Shown: positions 16,069-24,489 of the stretch, piece by piece | Layout: each line of letters starts with the position of its first letter | How positions within the stretch are numbered: position 1 is the first letter of the stretch | From: Micromonospora costi | GTDB lineage: Bacteria; Actinomycetota; Actinomycetes; Mycobacteriales; Micromonosporaceae | Direction: 5' to 3' | Length of the DNA stretch: 64,000 nucleotides | NCBI RefSeq assembly: GCF_003626655.1 | Contig: NZ_RBAN01000007.1 | Location: 124,001 to 188,000 of the forward strand | Notes under the pieces: generated by a model | Told to the model about the DNA's origin: nothing | Seen by the model: only the letters and a program-made list of their open reading frames with translations | Database searches by the model: none | Program-made: the position numbers and the translations under genes

Positions 16069-16923
16069 TCAGCTCGTGAGCACCCGCTGCGGGCCGGCGT
16101 ACACGTTCATGGTCCGGCCGCGCAGGAAGCCGACGAGCGTCATGCCGGCCTCCTCGGCGAGGTCGACGGCGAGGCTGCTCGGCGCCGAGACCGCCGCCAG
16201 CAGCGGCATCCCGGCCATCCACGCCTTCTGGGTCAGCTCGAAGCTGGCCCGGCCGGAGACCATCAGCACATGACCGGCCAGCGGTAGCCGCCGCTCGCGT
16301 ACCGCCCAGCCGATCACCTTGTCGACGGCGTTGTGCCGTCCCACGTCCTCGCGCAGCACGACCAGCTCCCCGTCGGCCGTGAACAGGCCTGCCGCGTGCA
16401 GGCCGCCGGTGCGGTCGAAGCCGCGTTGCGCCGCGCGTAGCCGGTCGGGCAGCGCGGCCAGCACGGTCGCCGGCACGGCGACCGGGTCGTCGGCCACGGG
16501 AAAGAGCGACCGCGTACGGACCGCGTCGATGCTGGCCTTGCCGCACACGCCGCAGGAGCTGGTGGTGTAGAAGTTGCGGGCCGGGTCGGTCGTCGGTTCC
16601 GGCACGCCGGGCGCGAGCACCACGTCCACCACGTTGTACGTGTTGGGTGTCTCCGCCCCGGCGCAGAGCTGGGCGGTGTGCACGTCGTCGGTCGACCGGA
16701 TCAGCCCCTCGGTCAGCAGGAACCCGATGGCGAGGTCGAGGTCGTCGCCAGGGGTCCGCATGGTCACCGCGAGCGGGGAGCGCCGCCCCGGCCCGGCCCG
16801 GCCCACGCGGATCTCCAGCGGCTCCTCCACCGCGAGGGTGTCCGGCCGTCGCACCGAGGTGCGGCCGTCGGTCGCGTCGAGATCGATCCGGAGTACGCCA
16901 CGTCGGTCAGCTGCCCGTCCCAC
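16069..16923 (-). CDS. fdhD: Formate dehydrogenase accessory sulfurtransferase FdhD
   Basis: A 284-residue protein with the FdhD hallmarks: VEEPLEIRV and [19 protein letters not shown] in the N-terminal third, the catalytic loop SSCGVCGK with its two cysteines, and [14 protein letters not shown] in the C-terminal half. FdhD moves sulfur from a cysteine desulfurase to the molybdenum cofactor of formate dehydrogenase. I chose GTG 16923 (CAGGAT 6 nt upstream) over an in-frame codon at 16959. It is divergent from mobA, and both serve molybdoenzymes, so a shared control region of about 50 bp is likely. No formate dehydrogenase gene is in the window. Confidence 0.92.
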   Translation of the reverse strand: MGRAADRRGVLRIDLDATDGRTSVRRPDTLAVEEPLEIRVGRAGPGRRSPLAVTMRTPGDDLDLAIGFLLTEGLIRSTDDVHTAQLCAGAETPNTYNVVDVVLAPGVPEPTTDPARNFYTTSSCGVCGKASIDAVRTRSLFPVADDPVAVPATVLAALPDRLRAAQRGFDRTGGLHAAGLFTADGELVVLREDVGRHNAVDKVIGWAVRERRLPLAGHVLMVSGRASFELTQKAWMAGMPLLAAVSAPSSLAVDLAEEAGMTLVGFLRGRTMNVYAGPQRVLTS

Positions 16924-16974
16924 CCCGCCATCCTGCACCCAGCGGCCGGGCGTCCGCACGGCTACCGTGGCCGG

Positions 16975-17577
16975 GTGGGTACGTACGCGGCGGTGGTGCT
17001 CGCGGGCGGCGCGGCCCGGCGGATGGGCGGGGTGGACAAGCCCGCCGTGCCGGTCGGCGGCCGCCCGATGCGCGACCGGGTCCTGGCCGCGGTCGCCGAC
17101 GCCGAGCCGCGGATCCTGGTCGGGCCGGCCGACGCGACCCCGCCGGGCGTACGCGTCACCCGGGAGGACCCGCCCGGAGGCGGCCCGGTGGCCGCCGCGG
17201 CGGCCGGGCTCGCGCTGCTCGACCCCGCCACGACCGTGGTCGCCCTGCTCGCGGCCGACCTGCCGCTGCTGACCGGGGACGCGGTCGCCGTGCTGCGCCG
17301 CGAGCTGGCCGGGTCGGAGGGCGTCGACGGGACCTGTTACGTGGACGCCGACGGCCGCCGGCAGACGCTCTGCGGGGTGTGGCGGGCGGACGCGCTCCGG
17401 TCCGCGCTGGACCGGGTCGCCGTGGCACGGGGAGGTTCACTTGCGGGCGCCCCGGTGCGTGCCCTGCTCGACGGGCTGCGCGTGCGCGAGGTGGCCTGGG
17501 CCGGCGGGGGTCCGCCGCCGTGGTTCGACTGCGACACTGACCAGGACGTACGCCGGGCGGAGGAGTGGTCACGATGA
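16975..17577 (+). CDS. mobA: MobA-like molybdenum cofactor guanylyltransferase
   Basis: A 200-residue nucleotidyltransferase. The nucleotide-binding signature is [15 protein letters not shown] at residues 8-22, followed by AADLPLL, which holds the metal-binding Asp, and a C-terminal [16 protein letters not shown]. MobA links GMP to molybdopterin to form the dinucleotide cofactor. At 200 residues it is a normal length. TACCGT at 16963-16968 lies 6 nt before the GTG at 16975, indicating a leaderless transcript. Its stop overlaps the next start (ATGA). The neighbouring divergent fdhD supports the assignment to molybdenum cofactor maturation. Confidence 0.88.
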   Translation: MGTYAAVVLAGGAARRMGGVDKPAVPVGGRPMRDRVLAAVADAEPRILVGPADATPPGVRVTREDPPGGGPVAAAAAGLALLDPATTVVALLAADLPLLTGDAVAVLRRELAGSEGVDGTCYVDADGRRQTLCGVWRADALRSALDRVAVARGGSLAGAPVRALLDGLRVREVAWAGGGPPPWFDCDTDQDVRRAEEWSR

Positions 17578-17837
17578 CGGTGATGGACGACTGGGTCACG
17601 GCCGCGTGCGCCGAGCTGGGCCTCGACCCGGCGGAGGTGCCGGTGCCGGCCGTGCTGGGGCTGGCGAAGGACGTCGCCCACCAGGTCCTCCGGCCGGGCG
17701 CGCCGGTGTCCGCGTACCTCCTCGGGGTGGCCGTGGGCCGTGGCGCGGACCCGGCGGCCGCCGCGGCACGGCTGGGCGCCCTCGCCGCGAACTGGCCCGC
17801 CGAGCTGGGCGCCGACCGCCCCGACCCGACCTCGTGA
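17574..17837 (+). CDS. DUF6457 small protein coupled to mobA
   Basis: An 87-residue protein with the conserved MDDWVTAACAELGL opening and the segment VLGLAKDVAHQVLRPGAPVSAYLLG typical of DUF6457. The family usually follows mobA in actinobacteria and may assist cofactor handling; this is inferred from gene neighbourhood only. The ATG at 17574 overlaps the mobA stop (ATGA) and has GGAGGAG 8 nt upstream inside mobA. Mostly helical, no membrane segment. Confidence 0.8.
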   Translation: MTVMDDWVTAACAELGLDPAEVPVPAVLGLAKDVAHQVLRPGAPVSAYLLGVAVGRGADPAAAAARLGALAANWPAELGADRPDPTS

Positions 17838-17962
17838 GGGCTGCCACCAGGGGATTTGCGGCCGACTGACCGATCCGCGGTACGGCGTTGTCCGATCACG
17901 GTCGGGGCTGATTCGGCCTCCGCTCCGCGTGGGTAGGGTGACCGTGACGGACGGAGGCGATC

Positions 17963-19078
17963 ATGACGGCAGACCACCCCTCGGCGCCGCCCGGCGAACC
18001 GCCCGGCGCCGCCCCGGCCCACCCCGACCACCTGGAGTCGATCCTGCTCGACGAGCCGAGCACGGCGGACCTGCGGGCGAAGGTGACCCAGGCGTGGCAG
18101 GAGTTCGCGCGGGCCCTCGCCGAACGGTTGCCAGCGCTCCCCGCCGGCGCGCACGTCGAGCTGACCCTCGACCCGACCGCCTCCGGCACCGGCGACGCCG
18201 TCTACTCGATCGGGGTCGACGTCGGTGAGGAGGGTGCGCTCTCGGCCCGCGCGGTCGGCAACGCCGGCCTGCCCGACGGCTACCGGCTCGACCGGATGGC
18301 GGTCGCGGACATGATCGCCCTGGGCTGGTCGCCGCCGGGCGTGATCGAGGGCTCCGGCGAGTACTTCGGCCTGGACGGCACGACCGCCGCGGCCCCGCGG
18401 ATCGCCGCGCTGCTCTCCCGTACGCTGCGCGACGTCTACGGCGCGCCGCATCCCGCGTTCCTCGTCTACCTGATCCACGACGCCGAGGGGGAGCCGCTGC
18501 CGGGCGAGCCGCTGGGCACCGCGCGCAGCGAGTTCGGCGCCGGCCGCGATGTCGCCGCCGACCTGGACGAGGCGCTCGTCGAGGCCGTCGCCACGCAGTC
18601 CGAGCAGAGCGACGTGCTGGCGCTGGAGGAGCGGGTACGCACCGTCGTCTCCACGATGCTGAGGTCCGACTCGGACCGCCTCCAGGTGGACTCGGACGGC
18701 GACATCAACATCCGGGCCGGCTCCGCCATGGTCTTCGTCCGGGTCCGGGACAATCCGCCCCTGGTCGACGTGTTCTCTCCGGTGCTCACCGAGGTCCAGC
18801 CGACGGAGCGGCTCTACGTGAAGCTCTCCGAGCTGACGAACCGGATGCCGATCGGTCGCCTCTACTGCGCCGACGACACGGTGTGGGCGTCCATCCCGGT
18901 CTTCGGCCGCAACTTCCAGCCGACGCACCTCATGCTGGCCGTGCAGGTCATGACCGGGCTCGCCGACGAGCTGGACGACCGGCTGCACGGCGAGTTCGGC
19001 GGCAAGCGGTTCTTCGGCGAGGGCGACAAGCCGGTGCGCCGCGACGAGGGTGAGCACCGCACCGGCATGTACCTCTGA
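17963..19078 (+). CDS. YbjN/TY-Chap-like domain protein
   Basis: A 371-residue soluble acidic protein. An N-terminal Pro-rich tail (residues 1-25) is followed by a helix-strand domain (about 35-200) and a C-terminal domain (about 215-370) that resembles the YbjN/type III chaperone-like fold: GDINIRAGSAMVFVRVRDN, VDVFSPVLTEV, LYVKLSELTNRMPIGRLYC. Such domains are common in actinobacterial proteins of unknown role and are thought to bind partner proteins. The ATG at 17963 has GGAGG 5 nt upstream. A TAGGGT box about 25 nt before it may be the promoter. I cannot name a function. Confidence 0.65.
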   Translation: MTADHPSAPPGEPPGAAPAHPDHLESILLDEPSTADLRAKVTQAWQEFARALAERLPALPAGAHVELTLDPTASGTGDAVYSIGVDVGEEGALSARAVGNAGLPDGYRLDRMAVADMIALGWSPPGVIEGSGEYFGLDGTTAAAPRIAALLSRTLRDVYGAPHPAFLVYLIHDAEGEPLPGEPLGTARSEFGAGRDVAADLDEALVEAVATQSEQSDVLALEERVRTVVSTMLRSDSDRLQVDSDGDINIRAGSAMVFVRVRDNPPLVDVFSPVLTEVQPTERLYVKLSELTNRMPIGRLYCADDTVWASIPVFGRNFQPTHLMLAVQVMTGLADELDDRLHGEFGGKRFFGEGDKPVRRDEGEHRTGMYL

Positions 19079-19096
19079 CCGGGGTCCGGGCGCGGG

Positions 19097-20053
19097 TCAG
19101 CGGACGTCGAGCAGCGTCTTGCCCACCGTGGCCCGGGACTCGATCGCCGCGTGCGCGTCGGCGGCCCGCTCCAGCGGGAACCGCTGGCCGATCAGCGGGC
19201 GCAGCCGCCCGGCCGCCGCCTCCGCGAGCGCCCGTTCGGCGTACGCGCGCAGCCGCGCGGGCGGCACGTCGGGCCGGACCAGCGTGACGCCCCGGGCCGC
19301 GGCGTCCTCGGCCGGGATCGCGGCCCACTCGCCGCTGGCCAGCCCGAAGCTCACCATGCGCCCACCACGGTCGAGCAGCGTGAAGGCTGTCCGGCCGATC
19401 TCACCGCCGACGCCGTCGAACACGACGTCGACGCCGCCGGTGGCGTCCCGGACCCGGTCGGCCCAGCCCGGGCGGCGGTAGTCGACCGCCACGGCCGCGC
19501 CGAGCCCGGACAGCAGCGACACCTTCCGGTCGCCTCCCGCGAGCCCCACCACCCGGGCGCCCGCCGCCGCGGCGAGCTGCACCAGCAGACTTCCCACCCC
19601 GCCGGCGGCCGCCTCGACCAGGACGCGCTCGCCCGGGCGGACGCCCGCCACGTCGACGAGCATGGTCGCGGTGCGCCCGTCGGCCAGCAGCGCCACGGCG
19701 GTGTCGAGCGCCAGCCCGTCGGGGACCTCGATCGGCGTGGCCGCGTCCACGGCGACCCGTTCCGCGTACGCCCCGGAGCCCCCCGTGCCACTCACCACGC
19801 GCCGGCCGATCAGCGCCGGGTCGACGCCCTCGCCCACCGCCGTGACGACGCCGCCCACCCCGTTGCCGGGGATCAGCGGTGGGGTGCCCCCGAACGGCCC
19901 GGACCGGCCGGCCCGGAACTGGGTCTCCACGAAGGTGATGTTGGCGTGCGCCACGTCGATGAGCACCTGGCCCGGCCCGGCCACCGGATCCGGCGCCGCC
20001 TCCGGCACGAGCACCTCCGGCCCGCCGAACCCCCGTATCCAGACAGCCCGCAC
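19097..20053 (-). CDS. Zinc-free quinone oxidoreductase (medium-chain dehydrogenase/reductase)
   Basis: A 318-residue MDR family enzyme. The N-terminal GroES-like part shows IPGNGVGGVVTAVGEGV and SGTGGSGAYAERV; the Rossmann part shows VEAAAGGVGSLLVQLA, then GGVDVVFDGVGG. The catalytic-zinc ligands of alcohol dehydrogenases are missing, as expected for quinone oxidoreductases (Qor/zeta-crystallin type), which reduce quinones or enones with NADPH. The GTG at 20053 has GGGGAGGG just upstream. A large inverted repeat lies between this gene and the Lrp gene upstream on the same strand. Confidence 0.85.
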   Translation of the reverse strand: MRAVWIRGFGGPEVLVPEAAPDPVAGPGQVLIDVAHANITFVETQFRAGRSGPFGGTPPLIPGNGVGGVVTAVGEGVDPALIGRRVVSGTGGSGAYAERVAVDAATPIEVPDGLALDTAVALLADGRTATMLVDVAGVRPGERVLVEAAAGGVGSLLVQLAAAAGARVVGLAGGDRKVSLLSGLGAAVAVDYRRPGWADRVRDATGGVDVVFDGVGGEIGRTAFTLLDRGGRMVSFGLASGEWAAIPAEDAAARGVTLVRPDVPPARLRAYAERALAEAAAGRLRPLIGQRFPLERAADAHAAIESRATVGKTLLDVR

Positions 20054-20130
20054 AATCCCTCCCCAAAACCCGACTCAGGGAGAGAGCCAACACCCTGAAC
20101 CCAACATGAAGTCAAGCCGCGGCCCCGACA

Positions 20131-20211
20131 CCCCCGCGATCTTGCAGTTTCGGCCCCGGCAAAAGGTGCGAACGACGCATCTCAGGGGCACAAACTGCAA
20201 GATCGCGGGGG
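20131..20211. repeat. 20-bp perfect inverted repeat element, possibly also a terminator
   Basis: The 20-nt arm CCCCCGCGATCTTGCAGTTT (20131-20150) is repeated exactly in reverse complement at 20192-20211, around a 41-nt loop. It starts 11 nt beyond the stop of the Lrp gene. Arms this long and perfect with a loop this large look like a dispersed REP-type or MITE-like element more than a simple terminator. I see no second copy of the arm elsewhere in the window. Confidence 0.65.
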
Positions 20212-20222
20212 CATGGCCGGCG

Positions 20223-20681
20223 TCAGGGCGAGGACGGGCCTACGCCGGGGGACTCGACCAGGCGGGAGAGCACGATCGTGCTGCGGGTCGAGGTCACGAA
20301 GGTCTCGGCCCGCAGCCGCTCCAACGCCGCCTCGAGGTGGGCGATGTCGGCGGCCCGCAGGTGGACGAGCGCGTCCGCCTCCCCGGAGACGGTGTACGCG
20401 CCCACCACCTCCGGGTGTCGCCGGGCCGCCGCGCCGATCTGCGCGGGCGTGGTGCGGCCGGCGCAGAACAGCTCGACGAACGCCTCGGTCGTCCACCCCA
20501 CGGCGGCCGGGTCGACGACGGCGGTGAATCCCCGGATGACCCCCGCGGCGCGGAGCCGGTCGACCCGTCGCTTGACGGCCGGGGCGGACAGTGACACCCG
20601 GGTGCCGATGTCGGCGTACGACGCTCGAGCGTCGGCGACGAGCAACGCAATGATCCGCTGGTCAACGGCGTCTATCTGCAA
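20223..20681 (-). CDS. Lrp/AsnC family transcriptional regulator
   Basis: A 152-residue regulator. The N-terminal winged helix reads IDAVDQRIIALLVADARASYA then VSLSAPAVKRRVDRLRAAGVI; the C-terminal ligand-binding RAM/ACT-like domain follows with VVGAYTVSGEADALVHL. I prefer the TTG at 20681, which has AGAGGCGGA 3 nt upstream. The gene is divergent from the dimethylarginine hydrolase-like gene (69-bp gap), so it probably controls that gene and itself in response to an amino acid such as arginine, ornithine or citrulline; the ligand is inferred. Confidence 0.88.
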   Translation of the reverse strand: MQIDAVDQRIIALLVADARASYADIGTRVSLSAPAVKRRVDRLRAAGVIRGFTAVVDPAAVGWTTEAFVELFCAGRTTPAQIGAAARRHPEVVGAYTVSGEADALVHLRAADIAHLEAALERLRAETFVTSTRSTIVLSRLVESPGVGPSSP

Positions 20682-20749
20682 CGTTCCGCCTCTGGGAAGC
20701 AATGGTTGTGGCTGTTACCAAAGTTCTACGGTACCTACCCTTGGTCACC

Positions 20750-21574
20750 GTGAACCAGCAGCGAGTGCCGCGAAAGCGGACATATCTCATGTGCTCACCG
20801 GAGCACTTCGCGGTCGAGTACGCGATCAACCCGTGGATGGACGTGGCCACGCCGGTCGACCCGGAGTTGGCAGTGAAGCAGTGGGATCGGCTGCGGGAGA
20901 CCCTCGTCAACCTCGGCCACGAGGTGCACCTGCTCACCCCGGAGCGGGGTCTGCCCGACATGGTGTACGCCGCCAACGGGGCCTTCGTGGTGGACGGCAC
21001 CGTCTACGGCGCGCAGTTCAAGCACGAGCAGCGGACCGCTGAGGCCGCCGCGCACCGGGCCTTCTACGAGGCGCAGGGCTGGCGGTTCATCGCGCCGAGC
21101 GAGACCAACGAGGGCGAGGGCGACTTCGCGTACGTGCCGGAGGCGCACGGCGGGCTGATCCTCGCCGGGCACGGGTTCCGTACGGAGCTGCCGGCGCACG
21201 CCGAGGCGCAGGAGGCGCTCGGCCGGCCCGTGGTGTCGCTGCGCCTCGTCGACCCCCGCTTCTACCACCTGGACGTGGCGCTCGCGGCGATCGACGACGC
21301 GAACATCGTGTACTTCCCGGGCGCCTTCTCGGCGGCCAGCCAGCGGGTGCTCGCCCAACTCTTCCCGGACGCCGTGATCGCGGACGACGCCGACGCCATC
21401 GCGTTCGGCCTGAACCTCGTGAGCGACGGGCGGAACGTGGTGCTCAACAGCGAGGCCACGGGGCTCGCCGAGAAGCTGAAGGCCGCCGGCTACCGGCCGG
21501 TGCCGGTCGAGCTGGCCGAGCTGAAGAAGGGCGGCGGCAGCGTGAAGTGCTGCATCGCCGAGCTGCGGCACTGA
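20750..21574 (+). CDS. ddaH: Dimethylarginine dimethylaminohydrolase/amidinotransferase-like enzyme
   Basis: A 274-residue guanidino-group-modifying enzyme with the pentein fold. Recognisable elements: MCSPEHFAVEYAINPWM, LPDMVYAANGAFVV, NEGEGDFAYV (substrate carboxylate region), the catalytic His in RFYHLDVALA, and the nucleophile Cys in GGSVKCCIAEL near the C-terminus. DDAH cuts methylated arginine to citrulline; some relatives act on arginine itself and give ornithine. TACCCT at 20736-20741 sits 8 nt before the GTG at 20750, favouring that start over an ATG at 20702, which overlaps the divergent gene's promoter. A strong terminator follows at 21675-21710. Confidence 0.82.
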   Translation: MNQQRVPRKRTYLMCSPEHFAVEYAINPWMDVATPVDPELAVKQWDRLRETLVNLGHEVHLLTPERGLPDMVYAANGAFVVDGTVYGAQFKHEQRTAEAAAHRAFYEAQGWRFIAPSETNEGEGDFAYVPEAHGGLILAGHGFRTELPAHAEAQEALGRPVVSLRLVDPRFYHLDVALAAIDDANIVYFPGAFSAASQRVLAQLFPDAVIADDADAIAFGLNLVSDGRNVVLNSEATGLAEKLKAAGYRPVPVELAELKKGGGSVKCCIAELRH

Positions 21575-21581
21575 CCCGCGC

Positions 21582-21650
21582 CGGCGCCGACCGGCGCCCA
21601 CCGGGCTGCGGCGCCGACAGGCGCCCATCGGGGTGCGGCGCCGACCGGCA
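21582..21650. repeat. 27-bp tandem repeat, about 2.5 copies
   Basis: Two 27-bp units (21582-21608 and 21609-21635) differ at three positions and are followed by a 15-bp partial copy (21636-21650). All begin CGGCGCCGAC. The block is flanked by near-identical TGACCCGCGCC and TGACCCGCTCC. It is noncoding, between the ddaH stop and its terminator. Confidence 0.7.
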
Positions 21651-21674
21651 TTGACCCGCTCCGGCGCCACGCGA

Positions 21675-21710
21675 AAGGGGCCGGTCTCCCGCTCGGGAGA
21701 CCGGCCCCTT
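21675..21710. terminator. Bidirectional terminator between ddaH and the substrate-binding protein gene
   Basis: A 16-bp perfect stem (21675-21690 with 21695-21710) closes the loop GCTC; the arms start AAGGGGCC and end GGCCCCTT, so each strand leaves a short T pair after the stem. It sits between two convergent genes and probably serves both. Confidence 0.85.
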
Positions 21711-21732
21711 GTCGCGTCCGGGTATGGCCGGA

Positions 21733-22923
21733 TCAGCCCAGGGTGGCCAGCTCGGTGACCACGACGTTCGACATCACCTGGCCGTCGCGCTGCACCTGGC
21801 GCAGGTACCACTTCTGCTGCGGCGTACGCGGCTGGTTGAACTGCCAGATGCCGCGCGGGCTGTCGATCTGCCCGAGCTTGCCGAGCGCCAGGTTGACCTC
21901 CTGCGGCTTCGGGTCCTCGCCGGCCAGCTCGATCGCCTGGTGCAGCACCTGCGCCGCGTCGTACGAGGCCATGGCGTACGTGGTGGGCGAGGTGTTGTGC
22001 TTCTTCCGGTACGCCGACGCGAAGACCCGGTTCGCCGCGTTGTTCAGGTCGGCGGAGTAGTTCAGCGCGGTCTGGATGTTGGCGGCGTCGTTGCGCATGC
22101 TGTCCAGCGCGGTGCCCTCGGTGAGGAAGCCCGGGGCGTAGACCGGCCCCCGGTAGCCCTCGTTGCGCAGCTGCTTGATGAACTCGACGCCCGCCTCGCC
22201 CGCGAAGAAGCAGAAGACGGCGCTCGGCCGCCGGTTCAGCGCCGTGCGGATGTCCGCCGTGAACGCGGTCTTGCCGGGGTTGGTGGCGGCGCTGGTCCAG
22301 ACGACCGGGTCGGCGATGCGGGGGTCGGAGGCGCCGAACTCCTGCCGGAAGCCGCGCACCACGTCCGGGGCGCCGACGTTCTCCGGCATGATGATCGCGA
22401 CGCGGCTCTTCGAGGAGAGCTTGTCGCGCAAGTAGCCGCCGAGCGCCCGGCCCGCCTCGTCGAGCACGTACGACGTCCGCCAGATGTAGACCACGCTCTG
22501 GAGGGTGCTCGGCGACGCGTTCGAGCCGATCAGCGGTACGCGGGCCTGCTCGACGGTGTCCCTGATGCCGAGCATGACGGCCGAGTTGACGACGCCGGTC
22601 AGCGCGAGCACACCCTGACGCAGCAGCTCGTCGACCGCGGCCTTGCCGGTCTTGGCGCTCTCGCCCTCGTCGGCGGTGATCAGCGTCACCGGGTGGCCGC
22701 CCAGCCGCTGCTCGTGCAGGTCGAGGAAGAGCTGGAAGCCGTTGGCGATCTCGTCGCCGATGGTCTTGAAACCACCCGCCTGCGGGGTGATGAGGCCGAT
22801 CTTGATCGGGCTCTTGGCTGCGCCCGTCTCGCCGTCGGTGTCGTTGCCGCACGCCGCGACGAGGCTGGTCGTACCGAGCGCGGCCAGAAGTTGGAGCGCC
22901 CGCCTGCGGTTCATCTGCGACAC
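21733..22923 (-). CDS. ABC transporter substrate-binding lipoprotein (branched-chain amino acid/urea type), orphan
   Basis: A 396-residue periplasmic-type binding protein. The signal peptide has a twin-arginine start (NRRRALQLLAALG) and a lipobox LVAACG, so it is probably exported folded and lipid-anchored outside the membrane. The mature part, opening with IKIGLITPQAGGFKTIGDEI, is the Peripla_BP_6 fold of LivJ, UrtA and AmiC proteins that bind amino acids, amides or urea. GTG at 22923 has AAGGA 5 nt upstream. No permease or ATPase gene is nearby, so it either serves a transporter elsewhere or works as a sensor. Confidence 0.85.
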   Translation of the reverse strand: MSQMNRRRALQLLAALGTTSLVAACGNDTDGETGAAKSPIKIGLITPQAGGFKTIGDEIANGFQLFLDLHEQRLGGHPVTLITADEGESAKTGKAAVDELLRQGVLALTGVVNSAVMLGIRDTVEQARVPLIGSNASPSTLQSVVYIWRTSYVLDEAGRALGGYLRDKLSSKSRVAIIMPENVGAPDVVRGFRQEFGASDPRIADPVVWTSAATNPGKTAFTADIRTALNRRPSAVFCFFAGEAGVEFIKQLRNEGYRGPVYAPGFLTEGTALDSMRNDAANIQTALNYSADLNNAANRVFASAYRKKHNTSPTTYAMASYDAAQVLHQAIELAGEDPKPQEVNLALGKLGQIDSPRGIWQFNQPRTPQQKWYLRQVQRDGQVMSNVVVTELATLG

Positions 22924-22968
22924 CGAGTCCTTCCAGGAAGATGCAGGGCGGCTCGCCCCTTCGGCGTT

Positions 22969-23796
22969 CTACCTGCTCGGCGACGCTGCGTCAATCGGAT
23001 GGTGATCATCGTGTAGGGATTGCAACGCTTCCACCACCGCGGGCCAGGCGGCCGACTCGGGGTCGATGAGCCCGAAATGCTCGCATTCATTCAGCTCAAC
23101 AAGGGTGATATCGGAACCCGTAGCCCGGGCCGACGCCACGAAGTCCCGGCTGATCCCGGGGTGCACCTGGTGGTCCAGCCCACCATGGATGACTACGGTG
23201 CGTGGCCGTATCGGTACCAGCATCCGTGGATCCGCGGCCGCGTAGCGCTCCGGGAACTCCTCCGGCCCGCCCCCGAGCAGCGCGGCCACCGCACCGCCGT
23301 CCAGGTCCCTGCGGTACGCCTCGACGAGATCCGCCACCGGCGCGAGCGCCAGTACGCCGCCGACCGCCGCGGGTGCGGTGGCCGCCACGTAGAGCGCGAG
23401 GTGGCCGCCGGCCGAGTGACCGACGAGGATCGGCGCGACCGGGGCGACCCGGCCCGGCATCGCGGCGGCGGCCAGCCTGGGCAGCTCCGTCACGCCGGTC
23501 AGGGTGTCGGTGAGGGTGTTCGGCCAACCGCCGCCCGGCTGGCCGGTCCGCCGGTACTCCAGCTGCGCCACCGGGTGACCGAGCGCGGCCAGGGCGGCGG
23601 CCAGGGGTCCGGTGTGCCGCCGGTCGTACTCGGCCCGCCAGAAGCCGCCGTGCACCACCACGACCAGCGGCCGGGCGGGACCCTCGCCGGCCGGCTCCCG
23701 CAGGTCGGCGACCTGGTCCGGGTGGTCGCCGTACGCGACCGTGTGCGCGGGTTCCGGGGCGGGCCGGGTGAGGACGTCGCGCGGATCGGCGGGCAT
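22969..23796 (-). CDS. Alpha/beta hydrolase (BD-FAE/kynurenine formamidase-like esterase)
   Basis: A 275-residue soluble hydrolase. Oxyanion motif VVVHGGFWRAEYD, nucleophile elbow VGHSAGGHLAL (Ser), acid region VVIHGGLDHQVHP and catalytic His in NECEHFGLIDP are all in place. The HGGxW motif and gene size fit the BD-FAE/arylformamidase-like group of carboxylesterases; kynurenine formamidase is possible, but no tryptophan catabolic genes are adjacent. TACCGT 6 nt before the ATG at 23796 suggests leaderless transcription. Only 45 nt separate its end from the binding protein start downstream. Confidence 0.8.
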   Translation of the reverse strand: MPADPRDVLTRPAPEPAHTVAYGDHPDQVADLREPAGEGPARPLVVVVHGGFWRAEYDRRHTGPLAAALAALGHPVAQLEYRRTGQPGGGWPNTLTDTLTGVTELPRLAAAAMPGRVAPVAPILVGHSAGGHLALYVAATAPAAVGGVLALAPVADLVEAYRRDLDGGAVAALLGGGPEEFPERYAAADPRMLVPIRPRTVVIHGGLDHQVHPGISRDFVASARATGSDITLVELNECEHFGLIDPESAAWPAVVEALQSLHDDHHPIDAASPSR

Positions 23797-23888
23797 GGCG
23801 CGACGGTAGCGCGCTCCGGCGGGTGGTTCCCGCCGGGGAGCCGGTCCCGGCGAGCGTCGGCGGGGGGCGCTGGGTAAAGATGGATCCC

Positions 23889-24482
23889 ATGACCGAAGCG
23901 CGCTCCGCTGGACAGAATGACGAGCCGGGCCACGAGGGCACCGGTCACTCGGGAACCGTGGTGGTGGTCGGGCCGGACGGCCGGCCGGTCGGCACGGTGC
24001 AGACCGACGAGGGGCAGGGGGAGGACCCGACCCGCCTGGTCGAGCAGCCCGCCAAGGTGATGCGGATCGGCAGCATGATCAAACAGCTGCTGGAGGAGGT
24101 CAAGGCCGCACCGCTCGACGACGCCAGCCGTAACCGGATGCGGGAGATCCACGAGCGGTCGATCGTCGAGCTCAAGGAGGGCCTGGCCCCCGAGCTGCGC
24201 GAGGAGCTGGAGCGGATCTCGCTGCCCTTCACCGAGGAGGGCGCGCCGAGCGAGGGCGAGCTGCGGATCGCCCACGCACAGCTCGTCGGCTGGCTGGAGG
24301 GCCTGTTCCACGGCATCCAGGCCGCGTTGGTCGCCCAGCAGATGGCCGCCCGCGTGCAGCTGGAGCAGATGCGCTCCGGCCGGGCGGCGCTGCCCAGCGG
24401 TCCCGGCGGGGTGGTGCCCGGCATGCCGGGCATGGGGCAGCCGCAGGGCGGCGAGGGGCACGGCACCGGCCAGTACCTCTGA
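23889..24482 (+). CDS. bpa: Bacterial proteasome activator Bpa (PafE)
   Basis: A 197-residue protein of the DUF2587/Bpa family. The helical core (about residues 55-165) contains PAKVMRIGSMIKQLLEEVKA, the segment ERISLPFTEEGAPSEGELRI and AHAQLVGWLEGLFHGIQAAL; it ends in GQYL, the HbYX-type tail that docks in the proteasome alpha ring. Bpa forms dodecameric rings that feed unfolded proteins to the 20S core without ATP. The N-terminal 45 residues are acidic and variable. I chose ATG 23889, 8 nt after TAAAGA, over ATG 23880. The proteasome core genes are not in the window. Confidence 0.92.
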   Translation: MTEARSAGQNDEPGHEGTGHSGTVVVVGPDGRPVGTVQTDEGQGEDPTRLVEQPAKVMRIGSMIKQLLEEVKAAPLDDASRNRMREIHERSIVELKEGLAPELREELERISLPFTEEGAPSEGELRIAHAQLVGWLEGLFHGIQAALVAQQMAARVQLEQMRSGRAALPSGPGGVVPGMPGMGQPQGGEGHGTGQYL

Positions 24483-24489
24483 GCCCCGC

